From assembly GCA_022836615.1 (NCBI GenBank), contig MU405350.1, positions 37,941 through 101,940 of the forward strand: 64,000 nt of DNA. The letters run 5' to 3'. This DNA is from Annulohypoxylon bovei var. microspora. Its lineage: Eukaryota; Ascomycota; Sordariomycetes; Xylariales; Hypoxylaceae. A model generated the notes under the pieces. It was not told the DNA's origin. It saw only the letters and a list, made by a program, of their open reading frames with translations, and did no database searches. Position numbers and translations under genes: made by a program. Each line of letters begins with the position of its first letter. The stretch's first letter is position 1. This document shows, in pieces, positions 12,046 to 22,067 of the stretch.

Positions 12046-13728
12046 CTAAGATCTCCTCACCGGTGTCAATTTCACCATTAGCGGTGGCTTGTGCCACGCG
12101 ATGTAGTTCTTCTGGTTCTCAAGCCACTTGCTACACTCGGGCATCAGTTCGATATCGAAGTTGTAGATGAGCTTGGCTAAGATAACGCGGGTTTCCATGC
12201 GCCCCATCGTGAGCCCGATGCAATTCAGCGGCCCCGCACTAAACGGCTATGGTCATTTAAGTCAGTATCTACATACTTCATCTAGACTCTACTAATATAT
12301 CCCGAAGGAAATGAGTGGGATAAAAGACCAAGCTTACCTGAAAAGCCTCCCGGGCATCCCCTACGTATCTCTCGTCGCCTAACCAACGCTCGGGGACGAA
12401 CTTCTTCGAGTCTCTGAAGTAGCTATCCAAGCGGCCAACAGCGTGATTATGAATACCGATCATGGAGCCTTCGGGGATGAAATAGCCTTCCACGGTGCAG
12501 CCCCCTGAGGGTACCTGCCGGGGATTGAATGACGTTGCGACAGGAGGCCAGACTCTCATGGATTCGTCGATCGCCGCTACGAGGTATGGCAGCTGAGTGA
12601 CGGAAGCGGTCGTGATGTCCTGGTCCGAGCCGAACGTAGACCTAATTTCGTGTTTGGCTCGGACCATGGTGTCCGGATGAGAAAGAAGGAGGTATAGCGT
12701 ACTCGCAGAGGCCGTAGCTACGGTTTCCGACCCGGCCATCACCAACATTTGGGCATTGGCATACATCTGCTCTTTGGTGAGCATCTCGCCCGCCTTGCTC
12801 TCGCTAGTGATGAACGACATGTAGTCCGGATGGTCGGTCTTACCAGCAGCCATTCTCTTATCCACGAGATCTAGCGTAGTCCTCAAGTGATATTGAAAAG
12901 CATCCACGATTCTCTTTGGAGCGAAGAACGTCTGCCAAATCCACAAAGCCCACGGAGAAATGTCGTTCAGGGCGTGTACGTACAATCCTCCGGTAAAGAA
13001 CGTCATGCTAATATTGATCCAGGGGTGATATTGTTCGTTCTCGATGCACTTGAATACGTCCTCTCCGAATACAAGGTCGCCCTGGATATCAAACGTTGTC
13101 CACATGGTATACTTCTCAATGTCGACGGGCTTCCCTCTCGCTGCAGCATTCCTTACTTTCCGAATCATTGAGTCGATATACCCCATCACTAGGGGTTCCT
13201 GTTCTCTGGAGGCTCTCTCCGAGAAGGCTGGGTTAAGTTGACGGCGTATTCGGGCGTGTTCTTCCACATCAGCCTGAAACATGCCTACGGCCCCGAATGT
13301 ATCCTTCAGTGGCGCGGTCCGCGTATCTCGGGTTAATGGTCCTCCTTTACCATAGCGAGGGCCGTATACGTCCTTGAAAGCCGAAGGACTAGCACATGAG
13401 ACTTCATTTGGACTAACCCGGACGATAGCACCGTACTCCTCGTGAAGTTCAGCGAACGTGTAGGGTAGTCTACCCTTATACCGTGACCAGCTTATGGGGA
13501 GAGGCGAGATGGCATAGAGCTTTGGGCCCGGCACAGCAGCCAGGGGATGGAAAAAGACATTGTATATAGCCTTGGTGATTCCCAGTGCAGAAACCTCAGG
13601 TAGAGTTTAGTTTATATCCCCATGTTACGTACTCTAGGTAGTCTTACTAATAAAATAACGAACGTCAAGAATTCTAATAGAGTGGTCCTCGCGAGTGGTT
13701 CTAGAAAATGAATGAGTTTTGCCGACAT
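12046..13728 (-). CDS. cytochrome P450 monooxygenase
   Basis: A membrane-anchored fungal P450, in the broad group that includes CYP65/isotrichodermin C-15-hydroxylase-like enzymes; the substrate is unknown. Exons 13648-13728, 12338-13594 and 12046-12246 (introns 53 and 91 nt) give 512 aa, the normal length. The small first exon supplies the N-terminal membrane anchor (residues 15-45, ending in YNVFFHPL), followed by the Pro-rich hinge VPGPKL. I-helix oxygen-binding motif AGSETV at 314-319, K-helix ExxR at 371-374 (ESMR), PERW at 428-431. The haem-ligand loop at 447-457 reads FSAGPLNCIG with Cys455. The position that is normally Arg (F-x-x-G-x-R-x-C-x-G) is Leu453, and the residue after CIG is Leu, not the usual Lys. 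The rest looks intact, so this may be a functional variant rather than decay. No biosynthetic cluster partners are nearby. Confidence 0.92.
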
Positions 13729-15882
13729 CTTGGTTTCGTTTCGATATCATTGGTGAAGTTCAAATCCATATCCATGAGAGCCATAGCTCTAACAACTGCA
13801 GCTAAGCAGGAACATAAATACCCATTCACGGCCATCCTTCTATCGCTACATTCCCGCAGTGTAGGAAATCCCCGTGAGAGCGGGGTGATGCTGGTAACAT
13901 ACCACTCTCCGCGTAAATGGAGGGATGACAACCGCGGTGATAGGCAAGACGCGATCCACCATGAGAGTATGATGACAATTGGGGTCAATGTAAATTTACC
14001 CAGTCATCTTCGTTGGTCAAATCCCATGATGTCGGCACTTGAATGATGTCAATTGTCGATTATAAATGCGCGAGAGGATAAACAACGATATAGCCAACGA
14101 TTCCTTCATGGGAATAGATCTCGGCCTCTTAGGGTTATAAGCGACGACCTGATATAAACGCGCCGAGAACCGAAATGATATCTCATCCCTCAAGCGGCCA
14201 GTCGGGTCGGTTGTTGTTGCTCAACATGATACCGTCCCAGTCAAGTTTTAATAAATGCTATCAATAGATGAGTATTGGAATCTCGGAGGACTGGATGCTG
14301 TCCAATTTGTACACCGCGAGTCTAGGCTCAAGCTACACAAAGTCAATGAGGGATATCCGAAGCAAGCGTGCCGGCAGTTAGTAATGTCGTATTGTAATAA
14401 TTCAAACTGGGTAAGCCCTATTGGACTTTGACATCTAGCGATAACCTGGTTCGTGGGAATCCCATGGCTTGGTCTGAAAGATAAGTTTAATGCGACTAAT
14501 ATAGAAATATAGGTAGACCATATCTCTGGACTCCCTTGGAAAGATCTCCCGGAAAGCTAGGACGTGACTTTATACTTATAGTAGAAGCATGTGAGAGTCT
14601 CTACCCCGAATTTCGGGGGTTTGAACACTAACAACTGAGTCGAAGGTCCGCTAATTCTGAGGCAGTGGTGTTGAAATAGAGGCAATATATTTCTCTAGAC
14701 CCAAGCCATGCATTCGAGCATTTCGACGAAACAAGGTGTAGGCTGCCTTGACTCATAAAGGGTACCGGAGCGTGCTGAACTCCGTCGGATTCCCCGCTGC
14801 CATCTACACTTCCTTCGGATGCGCCTCAATGTGGTATTCTATGGGTATTGTCAGCTACTTTGAAGCGTGGCCTGAGACTGCGAGACGACTCGTGCGTAAC
14901 AATGCGACGGTACCATTTCAAGATGTGGATGTCGGTTCTGATGATGTGGACACCAACTTCAACCAGACCTTGAAACGTAACCATCTTGTCCTGTAGAACC
15001 GCAGCCGTTTCCCCGGCTTGGCCTGATACCCCGACGACTGGCCTATGACACCCCTTCAAGGGAAGTTATTCAGCGATAGGATAATGCCCACTTCCACAAG
15101 CGAGATAATCACCATACTTGTCCGCTTCGCGGAGAGTTACCCATCCCGATTTCCGAGGCTTTCAAACCTTGGCCCTCGCAATATTAACGGTGTCGTATCA
15201 ATATCAAAGTCGGGGGACTCGGGATGTGAGATACATCGTCGGTACGTCAATAAGCATATTTTATTTTCATCTCTCACATCCGAGGGATAATCAGCTCATG
15301 GGGATATGAGATCAAGTCGAGCTTTTAAGTGTCGATTTTGCACTTCTGACGGACTCCCGTAGTCGATTGATCGTGGCGTTACTTGTACCCCTTTCCCGCC
15401 CGTACATAGCTGTGATAACTTGACCATCGACGAGTCATTACGTCTTCGATAGTATATCAAGCTAGGTTGTAGTCAAAGCATTGTGTTCAACAAAGTATAG
15501 GTAATGGCTGTGATGTCCTACAATCCATCATTGAACCCCGGCAATATACCTAGAGTTTCTTGCAACCGGACTCAAAAGTGTGAAGAGAGAAGCAACGAAG
15601 TCTTAGGCGGACTTCTAGAATACTTCCGCTAGAGGACCCTGCTAATTCTAGGGTTCCGGACTTAAGCCTCCTAACCAATTAAGGGCTAGCACCCCCACCC
15701 CACTACTAGGGTCCCTTAGCTGAACGTTAATCGCAGCTCTGCTACCCCACATCCAAAATTCGATGTCCGCGGTTTGCTCCATCACTTTACCTCAACCAAC
15801 AAGGGGTCACAAATTACCTACCAAATCCATCCACCACCACCATCACCGTCACCAAAAATCACCACCACCACCACAGCCCACC
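13729..15882. other. intergenic between P450 and SRP19
   Basis: Divergent promoter region of about 2.1 kb. Small frames at 13708-14046, 14748-14996 and 15045-15309 show no recognisable family or coding character. A short palindrome (CCCCGAATTTCGGGG, 14604-14618) and the CCA/CAC-rich leader of SRP19 (15826-15882) are the only structures noted. An in-frame upstream ATG at 15763 would add 40 low-complexity residues to SRP19 and is less likely as the start. Confidence 0.5.
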
Positions 15883-16815
15883 ATGTCGCACCCGCGCGTA
15901 GAAGAAGTCTCCGACAGCGACCTCTCGGACCCGAGCGAGGGCGACATCGACGACTTCATGGAGTCGGACATCCTACGTCAGAAAGCGCCCGAGCCGTCTC
16001 TCTTCCCCTCTGGCGCGGCCCCGGGGCCACGCATGCAGCACCCGTCCGCGGCGGCAGCGCCGTCACAACCACAGGTGCAGCCCAGCGACATCAAGGACTA
16101 CCAGATGCTGTACCCGGTGTACTTCGACGCTGGCCGCTCGCGCGCCGAAGGGCGCCGCGTGTCCAAGTCCCTCGCCGTGCACAACCCCCTAGCGCGCGAG
16201 ATCGCCGCGGCCTGCGCCTCGCTACGCCTATCGCCCGTGTTCGAGGCGCACCGCGTGCACCCGAAGGACTGGGCGAACCCGGGGCGCGTGCGCGTCAAGC
16301 TGTCCTCCAAGTCCAAATCCCCGTCCCCGAGCGCGAACCCGTACGCCACGGACGTGAAGAACAAGCACCACCTCTACATCCTGGTGGCGCGGCACCTGCA
16401 GGCGCACCCGACGACCGACGACTCGGACGCGCTCAGGAGGGTGCGCGTGCCGGGGCTGAACGTGCCCGAGGACGGCGAGCCGTGGCCGCGGCCGGCCGTG
16501 CCGCGGGGCTGGAAGATGGGGGAGCTGCTGCCGGCGTACAGCGCCGCGATGACGGGCGGCGGCGTGAGCGAGAACGCGTTCAAGGACATGATGAAGGAGA
16601 TGCAGGGCGGTGGCGGCGGCGGCGGCGGCGATATGATGAGTATGCTCGGAGGCATGGGAGGCATGGGAGGTATGGGAGGTATGGGAGGTATGGGGGGAAT
16701 GCCAGGCATGCCGGGGATGCCTGGGATGGGAGGTCCGGGCATGGGTGCTGGACCGAGTGAGGGTGGAGGAGGCGGCGGTGGGAAGAAAGGAAAGAAGGGT
16801 AAAGGAAGGGCATGA
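15883..16815 (+). CDS. SEC65: signal recognition particle subunit SRP19/Sec65
   Basis: Binds SRP RNA helices 6 and 8 and helps assemble SRP54 onto the particle, for cotranslational targeting to the ER. A single exon of 310 aa. The acidic N-terminus (EVSDSDLSDPSEGDIDDF) is followed by the SRP19 domain at about residues 70-215: YPVYFDAGRSRAEGRRVSKS, the NPLAREIAAAC helix, the PKDWANPGRVRV segment and a KHHLYILVARHLQ strand. The C-terminal third is low complexity: poly-Gly, six GGM units, PGM units, another poly-Gly run and a lysine-rich tail (KKGKKGKGRA) that resembles RNA-binding tails of SRP19 proteins. The ATG at 15883 has a strong ccacc context and begins the conserved acidic tail; an upstream in-frame ATG at 15763 only adds a His/Pro stretch. 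The gene is markedly GC-rich, especially at third positions, compared with its neighbours. Confidence 0.95.
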   Translation: MSHPRVEEVSDSDLSDPSEGDIDDFMESDILRQKAPEPSLFPSGAAPGPRMQHPSAAAAPSQPQVQPSDIKDYQMLYPVYFDAGRSRAEGRRVSKSLAVHNPLAREIAAACASLRLSPVFEAHRVHPKDWANPGRVRVKLSSKSKSPSPSANPYATDVKNKHHLYILVARHLQAHPTTDDSDALRRVRVPGLNVPEDGEPWPRPAVPRGWKMGELLPAYSAAMTGGGVSENAFKDMMKEMQGGGGGGGGDMMSMLGGMGGMGGMGGMGGMGGMPGMPGMPGMGGPGMGAGPSEGGGGGGGKKGKKGKGRA

Positions 16816-17174
16816 GTGCTCGTGTCTAAGAAATGGATGAGATAATACTATACCCACCGACATAGAATAAAAGGGGTTATGTTAAGGACGAATATCATGG
16901 TGCATTTCGTACCTTCTAATGACTTACATCAAGTCTACGAACATCATCATCAACTTGCAAGAAAAAGCAATGGGAAAAGCATATCATTATATCTTCAATC
17001 CTACCATACGCCATGTGATAATACACTGCAATGATGGACATGATGATACAATTCTCAAGAACGGAATGGGTATCTTTCACTGCTTCCTGGTCTCCTGTCT
17101 CCAAACTCTTAAAACTCGTCCTTCCACCCCCTTTCATGATTGTATACAATAGTAGTAAGTTACAAAGCCAGGGA
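16816..17174. other. convergent 3' flanks, SRP19 and p150
   Basis: Short spacer between the stops of SRP19 (+) and dynactin p150 (-). It holds AATAAA-like words near 16865 and nothing else recognisable. Confidence 0.5.
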
Positions 17175-20100
17175 TTACATAGCTGCGGACAGCTTTCCCT
17201 GCAAACTCTCCCATTCCTTCGACCCAAGGACCTGTACCTCCCTCTTGCCATCACCACCGGGTATAACCTTGCCATCTGCGTCAGGGAGTCTGATCTGCAG
17301 TTTTGCAGCGGCCCTACGCATCGTCCTAGCATGATCAGGCTCCGGCTGCTTCTTTCTGCCTGGCTCAGCCCCGAGCACCACCTTGGACTTCTGTACGATA
17401 GAACTTTGCCAGCTCTTCCACGCCTCGTAATCTTCGTGCAGCTTCGCCGAGTGGTACTGCGGCGTAGACTTCGCTGGGCGCCACGCCGACTTTTCCTTAG
17501 GCATAGACCCTAGATCGAAGATCTTGGCAGACGTCACCATCTTGAGTAGCTCACTCAGTGCGTCCCTGCTTTCGGCCGCCACGAGTTGTTTGCGCTGTTC
17601 CGCGACGGGTTTCGGTTTCAGCAACGGCTCAGCGAGCCAATCATGTCTAGCCTGCTCCGTGGTGCGTGCGCGCCGGTTGTCTTCGCGTAGGTATCGGACA
17701 GCCTCCTGGAGACTGGCGATTTCGGCCTTGAGGGCATCCATTTCGCGAGCTGTAGCCACGGCGCGTTCCTGGCCAGCCTTAGCCCCAGCGGCGTTATCGC
17801 CCGCTTCGTCGCCGAACGCCCTGCTGTCGCCGGCGATCTTCTTCCACTTATCACGATCGGCCTCGAGGGTCTTGGCCTCGCGATCCTGCTGCTCAATATC
17901 CTTCTTGAGGCTCGCAACGCGCTCCTGTGCATCCTCAATCTGCGCCTCAAGATCTGCGATACGGGACGCTTTGGTGTTCGCGTCACGCATGCGAGCCTCG
18001 AGTGTCTCGATACGGAGGGTGGCTGTGCTGAGGTTCTCGTCGCGCATGGCGATGGTGCGGCGAGCGTCGTTGTAATGTTCCTTGAGTTGCCGCAACTCTT
18101 CCTCGGCATCGATCGGGATCGTCTTAAGAGCCTTGAGTTCTTGCGCCCGAAGAATCCATGGTGCCGCACTACGTTCGAATTCTTGAGTTTGCGATAGGTC
18201 GGCGCAAACGGCTGCAAGATCGGCGATCTGACCCGTGAGAACACGGAGTTTAGAGAGGTAAGTTGAGAAGAGGTCTGACTCGGCCGATGAGAAGGCAGTC
18301 ATGACCGTACGATGGACCGTACTTTGCACTTCGGGGTATGTGAACGGTTCCGGACGGCCTTCCTCGCTTAGCAGCGCATGAAGGTCGACACCAATCTTAC
18401 GAGACATTTCCGCAAGTTCTTGACTTGAAGTTTCGCACTGCTCGAATGCCTCTGCAGTATCGGGGGTAAGAGCTAGCGATCTCGCTCTCAGATCCTCTAG
18501 AGATCGAACCGCTTTGCTTATGATCACCTTGGCGCTACGGGTTTGGCTGATGACGGACTCGGACTTCTTGGCGAAATGCTGTGCAAGCTCGTCTTCGTCG
18601 CTGTTGGGTGGAATAACTCTTTGGACCATATCCTTCACAACATTGAACGCCGTAGCAGCAGATTCTAGGTGGCTCTGCATCAAGATCGTCTTCATCTGCA
18701 TCTCGTCCGCGAAGCTCTCGAGTCCTTCTGAAATATGTACCTCGCCCAGATGCGTCATAAGCGCAATAGTACGCTGCAGTTCGCTGGCGCATTGCTTCTC
18801 CTTCAGCTCGTCACGGCGTAAGCCATCGATCCAGGCATTCAGAGCTCTTTCGACGGGCTCTAGCTCGTACAAAGCTCCTTCATACTTGGCAAATTCCTCT
18901 AGCGAGCAGTGACTGATGGCGTTGACGAAGCGATCGCACATGGATGATACCCAACTGAGTTTATCCAATGCATCGCAGCCGGCGAACACATCGTCTTCAT
19001 GACCAGGATGCGCTTGTCCATTGATACGTTCCTTAACAAATCCGTGGAGCAAGTTCGCCTTGAAAGCCAATCGACTAAACCGTAGTAATGCTAGAACAGA
19101 ATCCTTGTCGGCATTGTAGCTCTCGGGTAAGAATAGTTTAACAATCTGGAGATGTTGTTGCGCTTCTTGTGCGTCCATGCGTTGCAGCTCTAGATCGATG
19201 GTCTTGACTTGTGTCTTCGCAGCCGAAATCTGAAGCTTCTGGTTGAGGTCCATCATCGCTCTCGATTTGCTGTTGAGCTGTTCAGACTCGGCTTCGTTGA
19301 CAGCGTGAGAGGCGCGAATATCCTCCAGATCTGTCTGGAGATTTGTGACGAGCTCTCTGAATCGGGACAGCGTGTACTCCATATCTCCGATGGTGTCGTC
19401 CTTCTCAGCAGTTCTTCGCGCTTGTTCCGTAATGACACTGTCCTTGAAGTCTAGTTCTTCTTGCATCTCTTTCTCGTTCTGGACGTGGTTGACTTCGAGC
19501 TCGTCGTTAATTTCCTTGAGTGCCTCGAGATCATCAATCACGGCCTTCAACTCGTTGATATGTTCTGACTGTAGCAATTTCTCATAACTGAGCTGCTCAA
19601 TCATAGTCTCTGCGCCCAAATTGTCGTCGAGTTGTTGTCGGAGATCTTCGGCACGAGTCTCGGATTCCAGGAGTTTCTCCTTGGCGATCTGGTACTGCTC
19701 CTTGATAGCTTCGAAATCGGCGAGGTCCTTTTCCAGCGCCTTGATTTGTGCCCTGGACTCTTCCTCTTGCTGCTGAGTAAGATCTCGTAATCTAATGAGG
19801 GCTTCACGTAGCCGCTCATTATGCCGTTCCATCTGTAACCATCCAGCACTTGCCCTTTCTTCGGGAGACATGCCCTGAGAGTATTCGGTATTTTCCTCGC
19901 GTAGTATTTCGACTTCGAGTTCGAGCTCTTCTGCTTTCTGTTTCAACGCTTCAAGTTCTGCCTTGTAAACCTCGGCAGTTTCTTCGGCCATCTCTCGATC
20001 TAACGTTGCGAGTTCCATAACAGAATCATGTTCAGCCTGCAGGGTCTCAATCTGCTCTAATCGTTCCTCTGCTTCCTTGAGCTGCTTGCGTAAGGTGACG

Positions 20101-21264
20101 TTCTCTTGCGCCGTCGTCTGATATTTGCCCTCGATCTTTTTGTTAATGGTCTCGAATTTGTCACGTTGCTCCTGGAGCCTCTCCATCTCTTTCATCTTCT
20201 CTCGGTCTTCCAATCGCTTGCGCTCGAGAACTTTCAGTTTTGCCTTAAGGTCCTCATTCTCTCTACTGACGGCGTTAGAAGCGGCTGGACGGCCACTAGG
20301 ACCCGCGCTCGCGGGCGCTCTTGAGGTTGCCGCGCTCATTGTTGATTTCGAAGACGTTGCTGATCGTCCTGCAGAAGTAAGTCTTTCTAGAGCTCTTGTT
20401 CTAGACTGAACAGGGCTACTCGTTTGCTCTCCGTCGCTTTTGAGAGGAGAGCCTAGACCGGATCTATTTCCGCCTTCGCCTCCTGACAATGAGTCCCCTG
20501 ACCGTACCCTCCCGGAAGTAGCACGAACACCACGTCCAGTCACAGCAGAAACTCGTCCACCTGCAGGCCTTGTAGTGCCACTTACGGCTCTTCCCGTGTT
20601 GGAAGATGTTGATAATTGTCGTCTAGGTCCAGAGGAAGGTAGTGGGGGCGGGCCCATAGAAGCTCGACCTCCACCGATCGAGGCGCGAGCTCTTGCTCCG
20701 ATGGATGAAACGCGGGCATTCGACGGTGTACCAGTTCTCGAATTTGCGAGGCTAGATGCGGCGGTTGCAAGTTGTTTCGTGGGAGACTTAGTTGGAGACC
20801 GCTACCGCAAAGTTAGGATTGAAGATAAAAATAGAAATAAACATAAGGACAAAGAGCTAAGTTGTACATACCCTTCCTATACTAGAAGGCCTAGTTCTAG
20901 ATACTGGGCTAGGACTAGGGGCATTGAGGCTCATCCGCTTCGGCATCGTAGGGTCAGTCACAGAATTTGGTCGTCCTGGGGCTGTACTGTTGCGGGAGCC
21001 TCTTCGAATAGGGGCTGTAGACTTCGGAGGAGCTGGTGCAGCTTGTAATACGGTAACCGTTACAGGACGAACAAACATTCCTCTTCCGGGCGAACAATCG
21101 AAATATCGTTCACCCTGGACAGCTCCATCGTTCTTCCCACTGTCGTCCTCAAGCTCAACACCGACCCAGTCACCAACAGCGAAATGAGTGCCTCCGACAT
21201 AGCGAACAGTAGCATTGCGACCATCGCTAAGTCGAATTGACTGCCCAACTGTGATGTCTGACAT
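17175..21264 (-). CDS. dynactin p150Glued subunit
   Basis: Largest dynactin subunit; links cytoplasmic dynein to microtubules and cargo and is needed for nuclear and organelle transport in hyphae (Neurospora ro-3, yeast NIP100, human DCTN1). Exons 20872-21264 and 17175-20801 with a 70-nt intron give 1339 aa, normal for the family. The CAP-Gly domain is at about residues 5-70, with GDWVGVELED and the GKNDGAVQGERYFDC core (GKNDG at 43-47). A basic Ser/Pro/Arg-rich linker (about 75-260) follows, as expected for microtubule binding. A long coiled coil runs from about 265 to 640 (heptads rich in E, K, L and Q). The conserved middle region contains the SRLAFKANLLHGFVKERI segment. A second coiled coil lies at about 970-1110, followed by a C-terminal basic segment. 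No frameshift or missing core residue is visible. Confidence 0.96.
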
Positions 21265-22067
21265 ATTGGGCAGCTTCCCTTAGGGTTAGTACATTCCGAA
21301 TCAGAGTGTTCGAGGTTGACCTTGAAGTTGAATAATAGGTGACGTTGGTAGCTTTGGTAGCTTTTTGTTCCTAGTTTAAGTGTTTAGGTGCACGCGTTTC
21401 CAAATTCGTCACGCGAATGTTGATTACCTAAGAAAATTATCGGATCACGGGAAATCATAATGTGGGGACGGCGTTTACGTGCATAATCGCATACAGCCAA
21501 TGTTAACGCCATATACACTGTATCCACTGTGTTACGCTTTGCATCTTCATCACATGCTTCCAAGATCAACTTCACCCCACAGTACCACTGTCTTCAAAGG
21601 CATTGTTCATCAATATCGAGAAAATAGATTCTCAAAATTCCTAAGAATACCTCCTTGATTAAAGTTATCACCTTCCCTAAGTTTCAAAAGAGTTAGATAT
21701 TCAATTTATGGACTGGCAATCCTCTTTCTACCTACCTGTAACTATATCTCATCTGAGACTCAATAAACCCTCTCCCCCTATTTCGTCCTACTAAGACGTC
21801 TCACTTTTATCGACTTGGTAAAATCACGAAAAGAAAAAGGTCAAGTGATCTTATAAACTACAAGCCAGCCATATGTAGGGTATGTCCTAGCATTTACAAC
21901 CTAATCCATTTCGTTTCCTTCCCTTTCGCCCTATGCTCCCTATCCTTCATACGTACAAATGTAAAAGTATTCATTAGAAAAGTCGTGCAGTATTCAATGT
22001 ACTGAATCCTGCTCCATCCTCCTCTTCAATCGTTGTTCTAGATTGAGACTATCTACTACGCCAATTC
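21265..22067. other. intergenic between p150 and HMG-box gene
   Basis: Promoter and leader of p150Glued on one side, 3' flank of the HMG-box gene on the other. No reading frame or structure of note. Confidence 0.5.

Noticed and set aside
14604..14618. CCCCGAATTTCGGGG palindrome as a terminator or binding site
   Set aside because: A single isolated 15-nt palindrome; intrinsic hairpin terminators do not apply to nuclear polymerase II genes, and no second copy was seen.
15763..15882. 40-residue N-terminal extension of SRP19
   Set aside because: The upstream ATG would add a His/Pro low-complexity stretch not seen in the family; the ATG at 15883 has a much better context.
16228..16863. 211-codon minus-strand frame over SRP19
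   Set aside because: An antisense shadow of a GC-rich gene; the His/Arg/Pro-rich product is typical of reverse frames, and the plus-strand frame is a known family.
17524..18075. 183-codon plus-strand frame inside dynactin p150
   Set aside because: Ser/Ala/Arg-rich antisense shadow of a coiled-coil coding region.
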